From Sulfitobacter undariae (GTDB lineage: Bacteria; Pseudomonadota; Alphaproteobacteria; Rhodobacterales; Rhodobacteraceae): 64,000 bases of DNA. Made by a program: the position numbers and the translations under genes. Location: the NCBI RefSeq assembly GCF_014196805.1, contig NZ_JACIEI010000012.1, positions 1 through 64,000 of the forward strand, given 5' to 3'. Positions 63,437 through 64,000 of this stretch are shown piece by piece (the stretch's first letter is position 1; every line of letters begins with the position of its first letter). The notes below the pieces were generated by a model. That model ran no database searches and was not told the origin of the DNA. It was given only the letters and a program-made list of their open reading frames with translations.

Positions 63437-64000
63437 TCAAATTGGAAAATATAAGTTTTTTATTTTTGGTTGCGGCAGTTCACTTTTCCGCGTGCTTAGA
63501 TTGATCGGCGTTGCACCGCCCTCCAAAAGCATACTCAGGCAATTTTTGGTGAAATCCCAGATGTCTTCATTATGCACCAGATGGTGGCTCAAAAACCCAA
63601 GCGGCTCAGCGGCATCTGTTCGTCCTGCGCGTCTATCTTGCAGCAGCGTGACAATTTGTTCGATGATGTGTTCAGGCGCGTGGAGACCTTGACCCCCGTG
63701 CCAGTTGATCGGGTCAATATGCGTGTTAATCTGAACTACGCCTGCTACCTGTCGTGATTTGCGCGGTGTGAACGTTGAAACACCTACATAACCTTGTGCT
63801 GAAAGCCCCTCCAGTACGCCTGTGTCGATGCGGTTCCATGGAGGGACAAACATAGCCAGTACATCCGCGCCAAAAAGGTGTTTCATTCTGGTCAAAGCGG
63901 CTTCTGTCTCGCTGCGCGCTTGGGAACGGGGCTGACCGAATTCGGCCTTTTTGGCCCCCACAGGGGCGTTGTTCTGGTGTGCCCAGCCGTGGACAAGCGG
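63437..64000 (-). CDS. Polysaccharide-deacetylase-like protein (partial, runs off the window)
   Basis: The frame is open to the window end at 64000, so the N-terminal part is missing. The last 187 residues begin PLVHGWAHQN, then KKAEFGQPRSQARSETEAAL and FVPPWNRIDTGVLEGLSAQG, which resemble the catalytic-half motifs of carbohydrate esterase family 4-like proteins (His-Gly-Trp-x-His and PPWNR). Such proteins deacetylate surface polysaccharides. The function is inferred from a partial sequence. Confidence 0.7.
   Translation of the reverse strand, partial: PLVHGWAHQNNAPVGAKKAEFGQPRSQARSETEAALTRMKHLFGADVLAMFVPPWNRIDTGVLEGLSAQGYVGVSTFTPRKSRQVAGVVQINTHIDPINWHGGQGLHAPEHIIEQIVTLLQDRRAGRTDAAEPLGFLSHHLVHNEDIWDFTKNCLSMLLEGGATPINLSTRKSELPQPKIKNLYFPI

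Overview
The window comes from the chromosome of a Roseobacter-group alphaproteobacterium (Rhodobacterales). This rests on the conserved run murA, DUF2948, hisD, UPF0262, low-molecular-weight phosphatase (24980-29202), on the initiator tRNA sequence, and on many alphaproteobacterial-type catabolic and ABC-transport genes. No species can be named from the sequence alone.

Region 1 (1-121) is the right end of an IS66-family insertion sequence plus a few bases of flank. Region 2 (122-22087) is an integrated mobile element of about 22 kb in the 3' end of the tRNA-fMet gene. A 13-bp copy of the tRNA 3' end (122-134) matches 22075-22087. Joining the two element ends rebuilds an attP-like site with inverted arms, and a large serine recombinase (20496-22118) sits at the right junction. 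The element carries a PIN/restriction-nuclease fusion, a small serine resolvase, a four-gene coupled operon of tail-anchored proteins and a secreted or anchored thermonuclease-like protein, a three-helix membrane protein, a tandem array of five proline-rich micro-genes (5849-6535, too short for normal gene calling), a primase-helicase (6862-9840) facing a ribbon-helix-helix gene, two divergent XRE-type regulators with paired operators, and a defence block: hsdM, hsdS, a Kiwa-like kwaA/kwaB pair, hsdR and a DUF45 metallopeptidase. The layout is that of a defence-bearing integrative element, possibly satellite-like, with its own replication module.

Region 3 (22152-29202) is core chromosome: a murein transglycosylase, a lipoprotein, tRNA-Thr, peptidoglycan and histidine synthesis genes. 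Region 4 (29203-31188) is a poorly conserved islet with fragmentary coding plus a Nudix hydrolase. Region 5 (31189-37295) has a porin, lepA, a start-less ORF with a decayed REP-associated transposase and REP-like hairpins, a PhnA-type protein and a Tat-exported metallo-hydrolase.

Region 6 (37595-45569) is an IclR-controlled beta-oxidation operon resembling the pimeloyl/dicarboxylate type: a hydratase-dehydrogenase fusion, two acyl-CoA dehydrogenase subunits, a thioesterase, an enoyl-CoA hydratase and an acyl-CoA ligase. Region 7 (45609-64000) holds rpe, an SsuABC/TauABC-like transporter with an aminotransferase, a DUF1007/NicO metal transporter, a HAD phosphatase, an iron(III)-binding protein, a second IclR regulator, a polar amino-acid ABC transporter, a MATE exporter, a giant ABC-like protein with decayed nucleotide-binding motifs and a cyclic-nucleotide-binding tail, and a polysaccharide-deacetylase-like gene cut by the window edge.

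The strongest candidate for something undescribed is the proline-rich micro-gene array, in which the codons for the last residues and stop of one peptide also form the ribosome-binding site of the next.
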